Source: Jiangella alkaliphila | GTDB lineage: Bacteria; Actinomycetota; Actinomycetes; Jiangellales; Jiangellaceae | DNA: 64,000 nucleotides | Direction: 5' to 3' | NCBI RefSeq assembly: GCF_900105925.1 | Contig: NZ_LT629791.1 | Coordinates: 5,550,001 to 5,614,000 of the forward strand | Shown here: positions 44,570 to 53,794 of the stretch, piece by piece | How the letters are laid out: each line of letters begins with the position of its first letter | Numbering within the stretch: the stretch's first letter is position 1 | Notes under the pieces: model-generated | What the model saw: the letters and a program-made list of their open reading frames with translations, nothing else | The model's database searches: none | Told to the model about the DNA's origin: nothing | Made by a program: the position numbers and the translations under genes

Positions 44570-45398
44570 AGTGGTTCTCGATACCGTTCGAAATGAGGGT
44601 CGTGACCGCCTTGAAGCAGCGGATGAGGTCGTACGCGGTCGCGGCGGTGTAGCGCACCCGGCGCTCGGCGACGCGTTCCACGGTCGGGACCATACCGGCG
44701 AAGTCGGCCAGCTGGGTGGCGTCGACCTCGATCTCGACGGTGAACGGCCCGCGGCCGGTGGCCGGCTCGTGCCTGACGGCGAGCCCGACGGCCGCCTTCG
44801 CCTCGGCGCGAATGTCCTCGAACGTGCGCGACGGCGGGCGGCAGCGGGCCGCGTAGCGCGACACGTAGTTTTTGACGGCGGACGTGCGGGCCAGCGGCGC
44901 GTAGGTGGCGGCGTCGGCGCAGGCGCGGTCGTCGCCGGTGACCAGCACGACCGGCGTACCGTACTCGGCCGCGACCAGCGCGTTCAGCCGGCCCTCGCTG
45001 GCCGGGTCGCCGTCGACCCAGACCCCGGTGATGGAGTTGGGCAGGTACGTGTGCGCCAGGACGCCCTCGGCGCCGGCACCCGCGTGGTAGCCGAGGAAGA
45101 CGACGCCGTCGACGTCGCCGGCCTGCAGGCCCTCGACCATCGTCAGCGCCTTGTGCCGCCCGGTGATCATGGTGGCGCGGTCGTCCAGCTGCTCGAGCAG
45201 CAGGTTGCGCATGGTCGCGTGCGCCTCGTTGACCAGCACCTCGTCGGCGCCGCCGTCGAACAGCCCGGCGATCGCGCCGTTGACGTCGGAGGTGAACATC
45301 GCCCGGCAGCGCTGCCACTGCTCGGTACCCGGCTCGACGTCCGCCGGCCAGGTGACGCCCGTGGCGCCCTCCATATCAGCCGAGATCAGCACCTTCAT
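44562..45398 (-). CDS. M55 family D-aminopeptidase (DppA-like)
   Basis: This 278-residue zinc peptidase is like Bacillus DppA, which removes D-amino acids from peptides such as D-Ala-D-Ala. Zinc-ligand motifs MKVLISADMEGATG (Asp8, Glu10), NEAHATM and LGYHAGAG are present. No signal peptide is present. It is the first gene of the M55-M20-S9-S66 operon. A TACGGT box 8 nt before the ATG suggests a leaderless promoter. With the S66 enzyme it points to recycling of peptidoglycan peptides. Confidence 0.9.
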   Translation of the reverse strand: MKVLISADMEGATGVTWPADVEPGTEQWQRCRAMFTSDVNGAIAGLFDGGADEVLVNEAHATMRNLLLEQLDDRATMITGRHKALTMVEGLQAGDVDGVVFLGYHAGAGAEGVLAHTYLPNSITGVWVDGDPASEGRLNALVAAEYGTPVVLVTGDDRACADAATYAPLARTSAVKNYVSRYAARCRPPSRTFEDIRAEAKAAVGLAVRHEPATGRGPFTVEIEVDATQLADFAGMVPTVERVAERRVRYTAATAYDLIRCFKAVTTLISNGIENHYG

Positions 45399-45404
45399 AG
45401 GGCG

Positions 45405-45950
45405 CTACCGTACATCGGCCCCCGGCCGGTCCTCCGCATCGAACCGTGTCGTCAGGTCGCGCAGCAGCGTCTTCAGCAGCCCCGCCAGGGCCACGCGCTG
45501 GGCGTCGTCGAGGCCGTCGAGCAGTGTCTCCTCGTGCCGCAGCAGGTCCGCGACGACGCGCTCGTTCAGCGCCCGCCCCTCGTCGGTGAGCGCCACGACG
45601 GCGGAGCGGCCGTCGTCGGCGGACCGTTCACGCCGGACCAGACCGGCCCCCTCGGCGCGGGCGATGCGCTGCGACACCGCGCCCGCCGTGACGAAGCTGC
45701 GCGCGGCGATCTGCCCCGGCGTCAGCCGGTACGGCGCCCCGCTGCGGCGCAGGGTGCTGAGCAGGTCCTGCGTCGGGTTGTCGATGCCGAGCCGGTCGAG
45801 CGTGCGGCGACGCTCGTCGGCGAGCAGCTGACCCAGCCGCCAGACGCGGGTGATGACGCCGATCGACTCGACGGGCACGCCCGGCAGCTCGCGCCGCCAG
45901 GCCGCCTGGATGCGGTCGGGGCCGTCCAAATTCGTCCGCGGGGCAGACAC
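45405..45950 (-). CDS. MarR family transcriptional regulator, divergent from an SDR gene
   Basis: This 181-residue MarR regulator has the recognition region LTPGQIAARSFVTAGAVSQR and the wing LVRRERSADDGRSAVVALT. It is divergent from the SDR gene at 46108, and a perfect CTTTAG/CTAAAG palindrome lies just upstream of that gene, so it probably represses the SDR gene. The start is GTG 45950. The ligand is unknown. Confidence 0.9.
   Translation of the reverse strand: MSAPRTNLDGPDRIQAAWRRELPGVPVESIGVITRVWRLGQLLADERRRTLDRLGIDNPTQDLLSTLRRSGAPYRLTPGQIAARSFVTAGAVSQRIARAEGAGLVRRERSADDGRSAVVALTDEGRALNERVVADLLRHEETLLDGLDDAQRVALAGLLKTLLRDLTTRFDAEDRPGADVR
45407..45412 (-). promoter_or_regulatory. leaderless-type -10 box of the peptidase operon
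   Basis: On the minus strand TACGGT is followed by 8 nt and then ATG 45398. It overlaps the 3' end of the upstream MarR gene. Confidence 0.35.
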
Positions 45951-46084
45951 GATCAGTCACTCGCTCCAGTCGTACTCAGGCCTGGACCGACGGTTCGAGG
46001 GGACCTCCGGCCCCCTGTCACCGCCGGTGTGTCCGCCCCTCAGAGGGACGTGGCCGGCTCGGGGTAGGCTGTCATCGACAAGTA

Positions 46085-46098
46085 CTTTAGCACTAAAG
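46085..46098. promoter_or_regulatory. MarR-type operator upstream of the SDR gene
   Basis: CTTTAGCACTAAAG is a perfect palindrome (6-bp arms, 2-bp centre), typical of MarR-family sites. It overlaps the Shine-Dalgarno AAGGAG of the SDR gene, so bound repressor would lie at the transcript start region. Confidence 0.6.
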
Positions 46099-46107
46099 GA
46101 GTTTACG

Positions 46108-46842
46108 ATGAGCACACGCACGATCGTCGTCACCGGCGGCGGCACCGGCATCGGGCGGGCCGTGGCCGCGGGCTTCGCGGCCGCGGGCGACACCGTCGTC
46201 CTCACCGGGCGGCGGCGCGAGAAGCTGGACGAGACGGTCGCCGAGCTCGGCCCGAAGGCGACGGCGGTGGACTTCGACGCGTCCGACCCGGCCGCCGTCA
46301 CCGAGGCGCTGGACCGCCTGCCCGGCACGGTGGACGTCCTGGTCAACGCCGCCGGCGGCAACACGGCCTTCGGCCGGCCCGCGGCGCAGCCAGGCGACCT
46401 CGCCGCCGTGGCCGAGGCGTGGCGAGAGAACTTCGACGCCAACGTGCTGACGGCGGTGCTCGTGACGACGGCGCTGCTGCCGCGGATGCCCGAGGGTGGG
46501 CGGATCGTGACCATCAGCTCGATCGCGGCCAAGCGCGGCGGCGGCAGCTATGGCGCGGCCAAGGGCGCCGTCGAGTCGTGGACGGCGTCGCTCGCAGCCG
46601 ACCTCGGCCCGCGCGGCATCACCACGAACCTGGTGGCTCCGGGGCTGACCGCCGGCACCGAGTTCTTCCAGGGCCGGCTCACCGACGAGCGGCGGCGGAA
46701 GAACATCGCCGAGACCATGACCGGTCGCGCGGGCACCGTCGACGACATCGCGGCGGCCGTCCACTACCTGGCCTCACCCGTCGCCGGGCACGTGACCGGT
46801 CAGGTGCTGCACGTCAACGGAGGCGCCTACCTCGGCCGCTGA
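46108..46842 (+). CDS. short-chain dehydrogenase/reductase
   Basis: This 244-residue classical SDR has the cofactor-binding TGGGTGIG near residue 11, NAAGG (about 80), the catalytic Ser in TISSIAAK, and Y-x-x-x-K in SYGAAKGA. It ends VTGQVLHVNGG. An NAD(P)-dependent oxidoreductase of unknown substrate is predicted. An Arg after the glycine loop region (LTGRRREK) favours NADPH. ATG 46108 has AAGGAG 7 nt upstream. It is probably induced by the ligand of the divergent MarR protein. Confidence 0.93.
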   Translation: MSTRTIVVTGGGTGIGRAVAAGFAAAGDTVVLTGRRREKLDETVAELGPKATAVDFDASDPAAVTEALDRLPGTVDVLVNAAGGNTAFGRPAAQPGDLAAVAEAWRENFDANVLTAVLVTTALLPRMPEGGRIVTISSIAAKRGGGSYGAAKGAVESWTASLAADLGPRGITTNLVAPGLTAGTEFFQGRLTDERRRKNIAETMTGRAGTVDDIAAAVHYLASPVAGHVTGQVLHVNGGAYLGR

Positions 46843-46872
46843 GGCCGCCGAGGCGGGCGGCATCGTTTCCCG

Positions 46873-47985
46873 TCAGGGAGCGACGACCTCGACCTCGTAG
46901 CCGTCGTCGTTCTCCATGTAGGCCGCGTAGTGGTGCGGGCCACCGGCGTGCGGGTGGCGGTCGGCGAACATCAGGTGCCAGCCGTACGCCGGCGCCTCGG
47001 AGACGATGCGGTCGACCATCCACTGCTCCGGCACCGCCAGCGCGAGGTGGTTCAGGCCCGGGGCCTTGCGGTCGTAGGCGACCCAGCTGAGGTCGGGCGA
47101 GCACTCGATGACGACGTACGGTCCGCCGCCGGGTGCTTGCCACGACCGGCCGTTCTCCCAGGCCTGGAAGAGCGTCCAGCCGAGGCGCTCGAACAGCCAG
47201 CCGAACGAGCGGGTGGCGGCGTCGAGGTCGCGGACCCAGACCTCGATGTGGTGTAGGCCGGTGGACGGCGTGCTGGACGGCGCCAGCGAGGCGTCGTCGG
47301 CGGACGGCTCGGGCGCGCGCTGGTACTGCTCCTGCTGCTGCGGGGCGGCCGGCGGCGGTGACGACCCGTAGGAGGTGTCGAGCGCGCGCAGCACGGGGTC
47401 GAGCTCGTTGACCGCGGAGTCGGTGAGCGGGTCGTACGCCTGGGTGTCGTATTGGCTGGTGCCGTGCGACGTACCGTGCGAGGTGTCGTAGTAGGCGGCC
47501 GGGTACGACGGGTTCGACGGCGGGCCGGCCGGGCCGGTGGGCGCGCCGTAGCCGCCGGCGGCGGGCGGGGGCATGACCGGGGGTGCGACGGGCGGCGGCG
47601 ACACCGGTGCGACCGGTGCGGCGCCCATGCCGGGTGCTCCGGAGGGCATGCCGGATCCGCCGGGCGGCAGCCCGGGACCCTGCGCGTAGGCATTCGCCGG
47701 CACCTGCTGGTGCTGCTGCGGCTGCTGCGCGGCGGCCTTGCGGCGGGTGCGCAGCTCGGACGCCGCGGCGTCGAGCCAGTCGTCGACGTCGTCCATGACG
47801 TAACCCTCACGCATGCGGACGACCTTGAACTCCTCGGCCTCGATCTGCTCCGGCGTGATGCCGCGTGCCGCGGACCGCCCATCCAGGGCATCGATCACCA
47901 CGTCGACGAAGTCGTCGACGGCGTCCAGGTCATAGCCCTCACGCATACGAGTGGTGCGGAACTCAGGCTCACGACTGACGGCCAC
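46873..47985 (-). CDS. DivIVA-repeat and VOC (glyoxalase-like) fusion protein
   Basis: This 370-residue protein combines two N-terminal DivIVA-type motifs, FRTTRMREGYDLDAVDDFVD (about residue 9) and FKVVRMREGYVMDDVDDWLD (about 53), a Pro/Gln/Ala-rich linker (about 85-235), and a C-terminal VOC domain (HHIEVWVRDLDAATRSFGWL, then GLNHLALAVPEQW and AAYMENDDGYEVEVV). DivIVA motifs mark membrane-curvature and polar-growth scaffolds, while VOC domains are small metal-binding enzymes or binding modules. The combination suggests an enzyme or sensor tethered to the growth machinery, but the function is unknown. It lies downstream of rlmN. The start is GTG with GGAGGAG upstream. Confidence 0.85.
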   Translation of the reverse strand: MAVSREPEFRTTRMREGYDLDAVDDFVDVVIDALDGRSAARGITPEQIEAEEFKVVRMREGYVMDDVDDWLDAAASELRTRRKAAAQQPQQHQQVPANAYAQGPGLPPGGSGMPSGAPGMGAAPVAPVSPPPVAPPVMPPPAAGGYGAPTGPAGPPSNPSYPAAYYDTSHGTSHGTSQYDTQAYDPLTDSAVNELDPVLRALDTSYGSSPPPAAPQQQEQYQRAPEPSADDASLAPSSTPSTGLHHIEVWVRDLDAATRSFGWLFERLGWTLFQAWENGRSWQAPGGGPYVVIECSPDLSWVAYDRKAPGLNHLALAVPEQWMVDRIVSEAPAYGWHLMFADRHPHAGGPHHYAAYMENDDGYEVEVVAP

Positions 47986-48113
47986 CAGGTGTCACTCTCC
48001 TCCCGAACACAGATCGGCCGGCTTCGGGCGATTCCACGGGCAGCGAGTCCAGCCAGCTCACTGCCCGCGAAGCCGATATCCCCCGAGACCGGCCGAGCAA
48101 AGCGCAATGCATA

Positions 48114-49247
48114 CTAATCACCAACGGTAGCCAACTGACCACATGCCCCGTCGATGTCGCTACCGCGGGTGTCCCTGATGGTCACCGGAACACCCCGTTC
48201 TTCCAGCGCCGATACGAACGCGGCCTCGTCTTCGGGCCGCGACGCGGTCCACTTCGAACCCGGTGTCGGGTTCAGCGGGATCGGGTTGACGTGCACCCAG
48301 CCGCGGCCGCGCTCGTTGAGCAGCTTCCCGAGCAGGTCGCCGCGCCACGCGTGGTCGTTGATCTCGCGGATCAGCGCGTACTCGATGGACACCCGGCGAC
48401 CGGTCTTCTCGAAGTAGGCCCGCGCGGAGTCCAGCGCCTCGCCGACCTTCCAGCGGGTGTTCACCGGCACCAGCTCGTCGCGCAGCTCGTCGTCGGGCGC
48501 GTGCAGAGACAGCGCCAGCCGCACGCCCAGGTTCTCGGCGGCCAGCTTGTCGATGGCCGGCACCAGCCCGACGGTGGACACCGTCACGCCGCGCCGGCCG
48601 ATGCCCAGGCCCGACGGCGCGGGGTCGATCATGCGGCGCACGGCGGTGACGACGGCCTTGTAGTTGGCCAGCGGCTCACCCATGCCCATGAAGACGACGT
48701 TGGTGACCCGCCCGGTTCCCCCGGCGATCTCGCCGTCAGCCAGCATGCGCTCCGCCGCCACGACCTGTTCGACGATCTCGGCCGCCGACATGTTCCGCGT
48801 CAGCCCCTGCTGCCCGGTGGCGCAGAACGGGCAGTTCATGCCGCAGCCGGCCTGGCTCGACACGCACAGCGTCACGCGCGGGCGGTCGCCGGTATAGCGC
48901 ATGAGCACGCTCTCGACCAGCGCGCCGTCGAACAGCCGCCACAGTGTCTTGCGCGTCGTGCCGCCGTCGGTCTCGAGGTGCCGGACGGGCGTCGTGAGGG
49001 TGGGCAGCATGGTCGCCGCCAGCGTGTCGCGCACGGCCGCCGGGACGTCCGTCATCAGCGCGGGGTCGTTCACGTGCCGCGCGAAGTAGTGCCGCGACAA
49101 CTGGTCGGCCCGGAAGGGCTGCTCCCCGAGTTCGGCCACCGCTTGGCGGCGGGCATCGACGTCGAGGTCGGCGAGATGGCGGGGCGGTTTGCCACGCCGG
49201 GCGGGAACGAGCGTCAGCTCACCGGGTCTGGGCATGATGGCGACCAT
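48114..49247 (-). CDS. rlmN: 23S rRNA (adenine(2503)-C(2))-methyltransferase
   Basis: RlmN is a radical-SAM enzyme that methylates C2 of A2503 in 23S rRNA and A37 in some tRNAs. The 377-residue protein has the cluster motif CGMNCPFC (C-x3-C-x2-C), [33 protein letters not shown] and the C-terminal Cys in [10 protein letters not shown], which forms the methyl-Cys intermediate. ATG 49247 or 49235 are alternative starts. It follows cdsA, as in many actinobacteria. Confidence 0.95.
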   Translation of the reverse strand: MVAIMPRPGELTLVPARRGKPPRHLADLDVDARRQAVAELGEQPFRADQLSRHYFARHVNDPALMTDVPAAVRDTLAATMLPTLTTPVRHLETDGGTTRKTLWRLFDGALVESVLMRYTGDRPRVTLCVSSQAGCGMNCPFCATGQQGLTRNMSAAEIVEQVVAAERMLADGEIAGGTGRVTNVVFMGMGEPLANYKAVVTAVRRMIDPAPSGLGIGRRGVTVSTVGLVPAIDKLAAENLGVRLALSLHAPDDELRDELVPVNTRWKVGEALDSARAYFEKTGRRVSIEYALIREINDHAWRGDLLGKLLNERGRGWVHVNPIPLNPTPGSKWTASRPEDEAAFVSALEERGVPVTIRDTRGSDIDGACGQLATVGD

Positions 49248-49421
49248 TGTCCCACGATCGGCGCGCTGATGACGTATGTCGAGGTCGAGGGGGCCGATCG
49301 GCCGGTCCGCGCAGCGGCCGAACGTCCTAGGCCGTGCGACCGGTCGCTGGATGGTTGCGGGATCCGGGTCGTCCTGGCAGCACCTTTCCCTCACCCATCC
49401 GCGACCGCGCCGTCGCGATCG

Positions 49422-50270
49422 TCAGGCCGTGACGACGTACTCGAGGACCAGCCACACGAGCGGCGCGGTGGGCAGCAGCGAGTCGAGGCGATCCATCAGC
49501 CCGCCGTGGCCGGGCAGCAGCTGGCTCATGTCCTTGATGCCGAGGTCGCGCTTGATCAGCGACTCCCCCAGATCGCCCAGCGTGGCGCCGACGACGCCGG
49601 TGACGCCCAGCACGACGCCGGTCCACCAGGGCGCGTCGAAGGCGTACATCGCCACCGGGACGGCCACGCCGACACCGAGGATCACCGAGCCGGCGAACCC
49701 CTCCCACGACTTCTTCGGGCTGACGCTCGGCGCCATCGGGTGCCGTCCGGCCAGCACGCCGGCCAGCAGGCCGCCGGTGTCGGACGCCACCACGACGATG
49801 AGCAGCGCGAACACCCGCCAGGCGCCGTCGTCGTCGGGCCGCACCATGAGCAGCGCGAACCCGGCGAGGAACGGCACGTAGACGCTGGTGAAGATGCCCG
49901 CCGACACGTCGCGCAGATAGCCCGGACGGGGATCGCCCAGGCGCCAGGCGCACACCGCGGCCACCGTCAGGCCGAGACCCACCAGCAGCGGCGAACCGCC
50001 GCCGAGATAGGCGCCGACCAGCATGAGCACGGTGCCCAGCACCACCGGTACGACCGGGACCTGGATCGACCGCGCGCCGAGCGCCGTCGCCAGCTCCCAG
50101 ACCGCGACCACCATGACCACGACGACGAGCCCGGCGAACGCCTGCTCGAGCAGGAACAGGGTGCTGAGCACGATGGCGCCCAGCCCGAGACCCACCAGCG
50201 TCGCCGCCCGCAGGTCACGGCCGGCTCGCCCGTGCCGGCGTGCCCGGCTGCCCGTCGGCCCGTCCGTCAT
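49422..50270 (-). CDS. cdsA: phosphatidate cytidylyltransferase
   Basis: CdsA makes CDP-diacylglycerol from phosphatidate and CTP, the precursor of all phospholipids. The 282-residue integral membrane protein has about eight helices and the family signature near the C-terminus, SLIKRDLGIKDMSQLLPGHG followed by GLMDRLDS. It also has PSVSPKKSWEGFAGS. ATG 50270 is preceded by in-frame GTG codons that could serve instead. It lies between frr and rlmN in the standard order. Confidence 0.95.
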   Translation of the reverse strand: MTDGPTGSRARRHGRAGRDLRAATLVGLGLGAIVLSTLFLLEQAFAGLVVVVMVVAVWELATALGARSIQVPVVPVVLGTVLMLVGAYLGGGSPLLVGLGLTVAAVCAWRLGDPRPGYLRDVSAGIFTSVYVPFLAGFALLMVRPDDDGAWRVFALLIVVVASDTGGLLAGVLAGRHPMAPSVSPKKSWEGFAGSVILGVGVAVPVAMYAFDAPWWTGVVLGVTGVVGATLGDLGESLIKRDLGIKDMSQLLPGHGGLMDRLDSLLPTAPLVWLVLEYVVTA

Positions 50271-50296
50271 CACCACGTGTGTACTCGCCGGCACCC

Positions 50297-50857
50297 TCAG
50301 ACCTCGAGGAGCTCGGCTTCCTTGTGCCTGAGCAGATCGTCGATCTGCTCGACGTAGGTCTTCGTGACCGTCTCCAGGTGCTTCTCGGCGCGCGTGACGT
50401 CGTCCTCGCCGACCTCGCCGTCGCGGGCCAGCTTGTCCAGCGTCTCCTTGGCGTGCCGGCGCACGCTGCGGATGGACACCCTGGCGCCCTCGGCCTTCTC
50501 GCGGGCCAGCTTGATGTACTCGCGCCGGCGCTCCTCGGTGAGGGCGGGCAGCACGACGCGCAGGATGTTGCCGTCGTTGCTCGGGTTGACGCCCAGGTCG
50601 GAGTCGCGGATGGCCCGCTCGACGGCCCCGAGCGAGCCCTTGTCGTAGGGCTGCACGGTGATCATGCGGGCGTCGGCCACGTGGAACGACGCGAGCTGGC
50701 TGACCGGGGTCGGCGCACCGTAGTAGTCGACCAGGATCTTGTTGAACAGCGACGGATGGGCGCGGCCGGTCCGGATGGTGGAGAAGTCCTCCTTGCCGAC
50801 GGATACGGCTTTCTCCATCTTCTCCTCGGCCTCGAGGAGGGTCTCGTCGATCACCAC
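50297..50857 (-). CDS. frr: ribosome-recycling factor
   Basis: RRF, with EF-G, splits post-termination ribosomes. The 186-residue protein has the family length and motifs: [28 protein letters not shown] at the start, [23 protein letters not shown] in the middle, [18 protein letters not shown] and a C-terminal helix. It is encoded between pyrH and cdsA, 62 nt downstream of pyrH. Confidence 0.97.
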   Translation of the reverse strand: MVIDETLLEAEEKMEKAVSVGKEDFSTIRTGRAHPSLFNKILVDYYGAPTPVSQLASFHVADARMITVQPYDKGSLGAVERAIRDSDLGVNPSNDGNILRVVLPALTEERRREYIKLAREKAEGARVSIRSVRRHAKETLDKLARDGEVGEDDVTRAEKHLETVTKTYVEQIDDLLRHKEAELLEV

Positions 50858-50919
50858 TACTCCTTCGCTTGCTGTGTGGCGACGATCCTAGAGGACCGCC
50901 CGGGCCTTGCCGCCGCGAT

Positions 50920-51714
50920 TCAGCTCTCGACGACCGTCTCGATGTTCGAGGCGACCAAGGTACCGATCCGCTCGCCTCGGATGGCACGCGCGATGCCGTT
51001 CGGCTCGCCGAGTCCGAACACGACGATCGGCAGCTGGTTGTCCATGCACAGGCTGAAGGCGGCGGGGTCGGCGACGTTGAGCCGCTGCCGCAGGACGTCG
51101 GCGTAGGTGATGCTGCTGTATTTACGGGCCGTCGGGTCGTGTCGCGGGTCGGCCTCGTAGACGCCGTCGACGCCGTTCTTGCCCATCAGGAGCCGGTCGC
51201 AGTTGATCTCCAGGGCGCGCTGCGCGGCCACGGTGTCGGTCGTGAAGTACGGCATGCCGGCGCCGGCACCGAAGATGACGACGCGGCCCTTCTCCAGGTG
51301 CCGGGCGGCGCGGCGCGGGATGTACGGCTCGGCGACCTGGCCCATGGTGATGGCGGTCTGCACGCGGGTGTCGACGTCGAGGTGCTCGAGGAAGTCCTGC
51401 AGCGCCAGGCAGTTCATGACCGTGCCCAGCATGCCCATGTAGTCACCGCGGGCGCGGTCCATGCCGTGGTGCTGCAGCTCCGCGCCGCGGAAGAAGTTGC
51501 CGCCGCCGACGACCACGGCGACCTGGACGCCGTCCTTGACGACGACCTCGGCGATCTGGCCGGCGATGCCCTTGACGACCTCGGGGTCGACGCCGACGGC
51601 GCCGCCGCCGAACACCTCGCCGGACAGCTTCAGCAACACGCGGGTGGGTTCCCCCGCGGGCCCACCTGGCACGGCCGGGGCCGGCACCGTATCGGTTCCG
51701 TTGGTCTCCGTCAC
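50920..51714 (-). CDS. pyrH: UMP kinase
   Basis: PyrH phosphorylates UMP to UDP in pyrimidine nucleotide synthesis and is hexameric and allosteric. The 264-residue protein has a short extra N-terminus (about 23 residues, Pro/Gly-rich) before the conserved [12 protein letters not shown], then [27 protein letters not shown] and [12 protein letters not shown]. It lies between tsf and frr in the normal order. Confidence 0.97.
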   Translation of the reverse strand: MTETNGTDTVPAPAVPGGPAGEPTRVLLKLSGEVFGGGAVGVDPEVVKGIAGQIAEVVVKDGVQVAVVVGGGNFFRGAELQHHGMDRARGDYMGMLGTVMNCLALQDFLEHLDVDTRVQTAITMGQVAEPYIPRRAARHLEKGRVVIFGAGAGMPYFTTDTVAAQRALEINCDRLLMGKNGVDGVYEADPRHDPTARKYSSITYADVLRQRLNVADPAAFSLCMDNQLPIVVFGLGEPNGIARAIRGERIGTLVASNIETVVES

Positions 51715-51775
51715 GGTGCCGGCCTCCTGTGCGTCGAGATGGGCGTGTCCTGAGCTCGTCGTTCCCGCAGCCTGG

Positions 51776-52606
51776 TCAGGCTTCGAGGCGGACGATCCGC
51801 TGGACGGTGACGCCGGCCTCGCCCAGCACCGCGCCGACCGACTTCTTCGACTCCTTCACCGACGGCTGGTCGACCAGCACGGTCTCCTTGAAGAAGCCGT
51901 TGACCCGGCCCTCGATGATCCGCGGCAGCGCCTGCTCGGGCTTGCCCTCCTCACGGGCCGTGGCCTCGGCGATGCGCCGCTCGTTCTCGACGACGTCCGC
52001 GGGGACCTCGTCGCGGGTGGCGTAGGTGGCCTTCAGCGCGACGACCTGCATGGCCGCGTCGCGGGCGACCGTCTGCGCGGCCTCGGATCCGTTGGAGGTG
52101 TACACGACGTACGAGCCCACCTGGTACGGCAGGTCGGCGGCGCGCCGGTGCAGGTAGGTGGCGTACTCGCCGTCGACGACGGCCAGGCCGCCGATCTCGA
52201 CCTTCTCGCCCACGACCGCCGCGATGGCGTCGACGGCCTCGCTGATCTTGCGGCCGTCGGCCAGCTGCGCGTTCAGCAGCGCCTCGACGTCGGCCGGCTT
52301 GGCCTCGGCCGCCGCGGCGGCGATGTCGGCGGCGAGCTGCTGGAAGTCCTCGTTCTTGGCGACGAAGTCGGTCTCACAGGCCAGCACGATCATGGCCGGG
52401 CCCGACGCCGCGACCAGGCCGTTGGCCGTGGTGCGCTCGGCGCTGCGCTTGGCGACCTTGGCCGCGCCCTTGATGCGCAGTGCCTCGATGGCCTGGTCGA
52501 AGTCGCCGCCGGTCTCCTCCAGCGCCTTCTTCGCGTCCATCATGCCCGCACCGGTGGCATCGCGCAGCCGCTTGACGTCGGCCGCAGTGACGTTCGGCAT
52601 CCTCAC
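51776..52606 (-). CDS. tsf: elongation factor Ts
   Basis: EF-Ts is the nucleotide-exchange factor of EF-Tu. The 276-residue protein has the UBA-like N-terminus ([20 protein letters not shown]) and the [10 protein letters not shown] motif of the core domain, with full family length. It lies 75 nt downstream of rpsB, separated by a strong hairpin (52645-52670) that may reduce read-through. pyrH and frr follow. Confidence 0.97.
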   Translation of the reverse strand: MRMPNVTAADVKRLRDATGAGMMDAKKALEETGGDFDQAIEALRIKGAAKVAKRSAERTTANGLVAASGPAMIVLACETDFVAKNEDFQQLAADIAAAAAEAKPADVEALLNAQLADGRKISEAVDAIAAVVGEKVEIGGLAVVDGEYATYLHRRAADLPYQVGSYVVYTSNGSEAAQTVARDAAMQVVALKATYATRDEVPADVVENERRIAEATAREEGKPEQALPRIIEGRVNGFFKETVLVDQPSVKESKKSVGAVLGEAGVTVQRIVRLEA

Positions 52607-52644
52607 ACTTCTCTCTGACTAGTTCGCTGGGTGGTCTGGTGTGC

Positions 52645-52670
52645 GGCCCGGGCGGTCGCCCGCCCGGGCC
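52645..52670 (-). terminator. GC hairpin between rpsB and tsf
   Basis: GGCCCGGGCGG and CCGCCCGGGCC form a perfect 11-bp stem with a TCGC loop, 12 nt after the rpsB stop. No U-tract follows, so it may only attenuate or protect the rpsB mRNA end. Confidence 0.5.
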
Positions 52671-52681
52671 GGGACTTGTCG

Positions 52682-53794
52682 TCAGGCCTTGGCGGGCTCG
52701 TCGGCCGGCGCCTCGGCAGCCTCGGCCTCGACGGGCTCCGCGACCGGTGCCTCGACCTCGGCGGCCGGCGCCTCGACCTCGGCGGCCGGCGCCTCGACGG
52801 CCTCGGCCTCAGCGGCCGGAGCCTCAGCGGCCGGAGCCTCAGCGGCCGGAGCCTCAGGGGCCTCAGCGGCCGGAGCCTCGGCGACCTCAGCGGCCGGGGT
52901 CTCGGCGGCCGGGGTCTCGGCGGCCGGGGTCTCGGCGGCCGGGACCTCGGCCTCGGGGGCGGCGGTCGCCTCGGGCGCCGCGGCCGGCTCCGGAGCAGCG
53001 TCGGCGGGCGCGTCGGGCTGCGACTGCAGCAGCTCCTTCTCCCACTCGGCCAGCGGCTCGTCGGAGGCCAGCTCGGTGCCGTCGCCGTTGGCGCCGCGCT
53101 GGCCCTGGCGGCCCAGCAGGCCGTCGGCCACGGAGTCGGCGACGACGCGGGTCAGCAGGCTGACCGCGCGGATGGCGTCGTCGTTGCCCGGGATCGGGTA
53201 GTCGACCTCGTCGGGGTCGCAGTTGGTGTCGAGGATGGCCACGATCGGGATGCCGAGCTTGCGCGCCTCGTCGACGGCCAGGTGCTCCTTCTTGGTGTCG
53301 ACGATCCACACCGCGCTGGGCACCTTCGCCATGTTGCGCACGCCGCCGAGGGTGCGCTCGAGCTTGTCCTTCTCACGCTTGCGCATGAGAAGCTCCTTCT
53401 TCGTGAAGCCGGAGCCGGCGACGTCGTCGAAGTCGAGCTCCTCGAGCTCCTTGAGCCGCTGCAGCCGCTTGTTCACGGTCTGGAAGTTGGTCAGCATGCC
53501 GCCCAGCCACCGCTCGGTGACGTAGGGCATGTTGACGCGCGTGGCCTGCTCTTTCACGGCCTCCTGCGCCTGCTTCTTCGTGCCGACGAAGAGCACCGTG
53601 CCACCGTGGGCGACGGTCTCCTTGACGAACTCGTAGGCGCGGTCGATGTAGGACAGCGACTGCTGGAGGTCGATGATGTAGATGCCGTTGCGCTCGGTGA
53701 AGATGAAGCGCTTCATCTTCGGGTTCCAGCGCCGGGTCTGGTGTCCGAAGTGGACACCGCTCTCGAGCAGCTGACGCATGGTGACGACGGCCAT
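52682..53794 (-). CDS. rpsB: 30S ribosomal protein S2 with long C-terminal extension
   Basis: S2 binds the 30S body and is needed for mRNA engagement with S1. Residues 1-257 are the normal S2 fold ([52 protein letters not shown]). The last ~113 residues are a low-complexity Ala/Glu/Pro tail made of AEAPA and AAETP units. The whole is 370 residues, against about 240-300 usually. The start is ATG 53794. It heads the rpsB-tsf operon and has a promoter about 200 nt upstream. Confidence 0.96.
   Translation of the reverse strand: MAVVTMRQLLESGVHFGHQTRRWNPKMKRFIFTERNGIYIIDLQQSLSYIDRAYEFVKETVAHGGTVLFVGTKKQAQEAVKEQATRVNMPYVTERWLGGMLTNFQTVNKRLQRLKELEELDFDDVAGSGFTKKELLMRKREKDKLERTLGGVRNMAKVPSAVWIVDTKKEHLAVDEARKLGIPIVAILDTNCDPDEVDYPIPGNDDAIRAVSLLTRVVADSVADGLLGRQGQRGANGDGTELASDEPLAEWEKELLQSQPDAPADAAPEPAAAPEATAAPEAEVPAAETPAAETPAAETPAAEVAEAPAAEAPEAPAAEAPAAEAPAAEAEAVEAPAAEVEAPAAEVEAPVAEPVEAEAAEAPADEPAKA
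52760..52945 (-). repeat. 15-bp tandem repeats in the rpsB tail
   Basis: Two families of 15-bp units recur in tandem: GCCTCAGCGGCCGGA (about 52800-52880) and TCGGCGGCCGGGGTC (about 52893-52940). They encode repeated AEAPA/ETPAA pentapeptides. They are in-frame with no spacers, so this is not a CRISPR array. Confidence 0.75.

Noticed and set aside
52760-52945. CRISPR-like array
   Set aside because: The repeats are contiguous 15-bp coding units in frame with rpsB, with no unique spacers and no cas genes.
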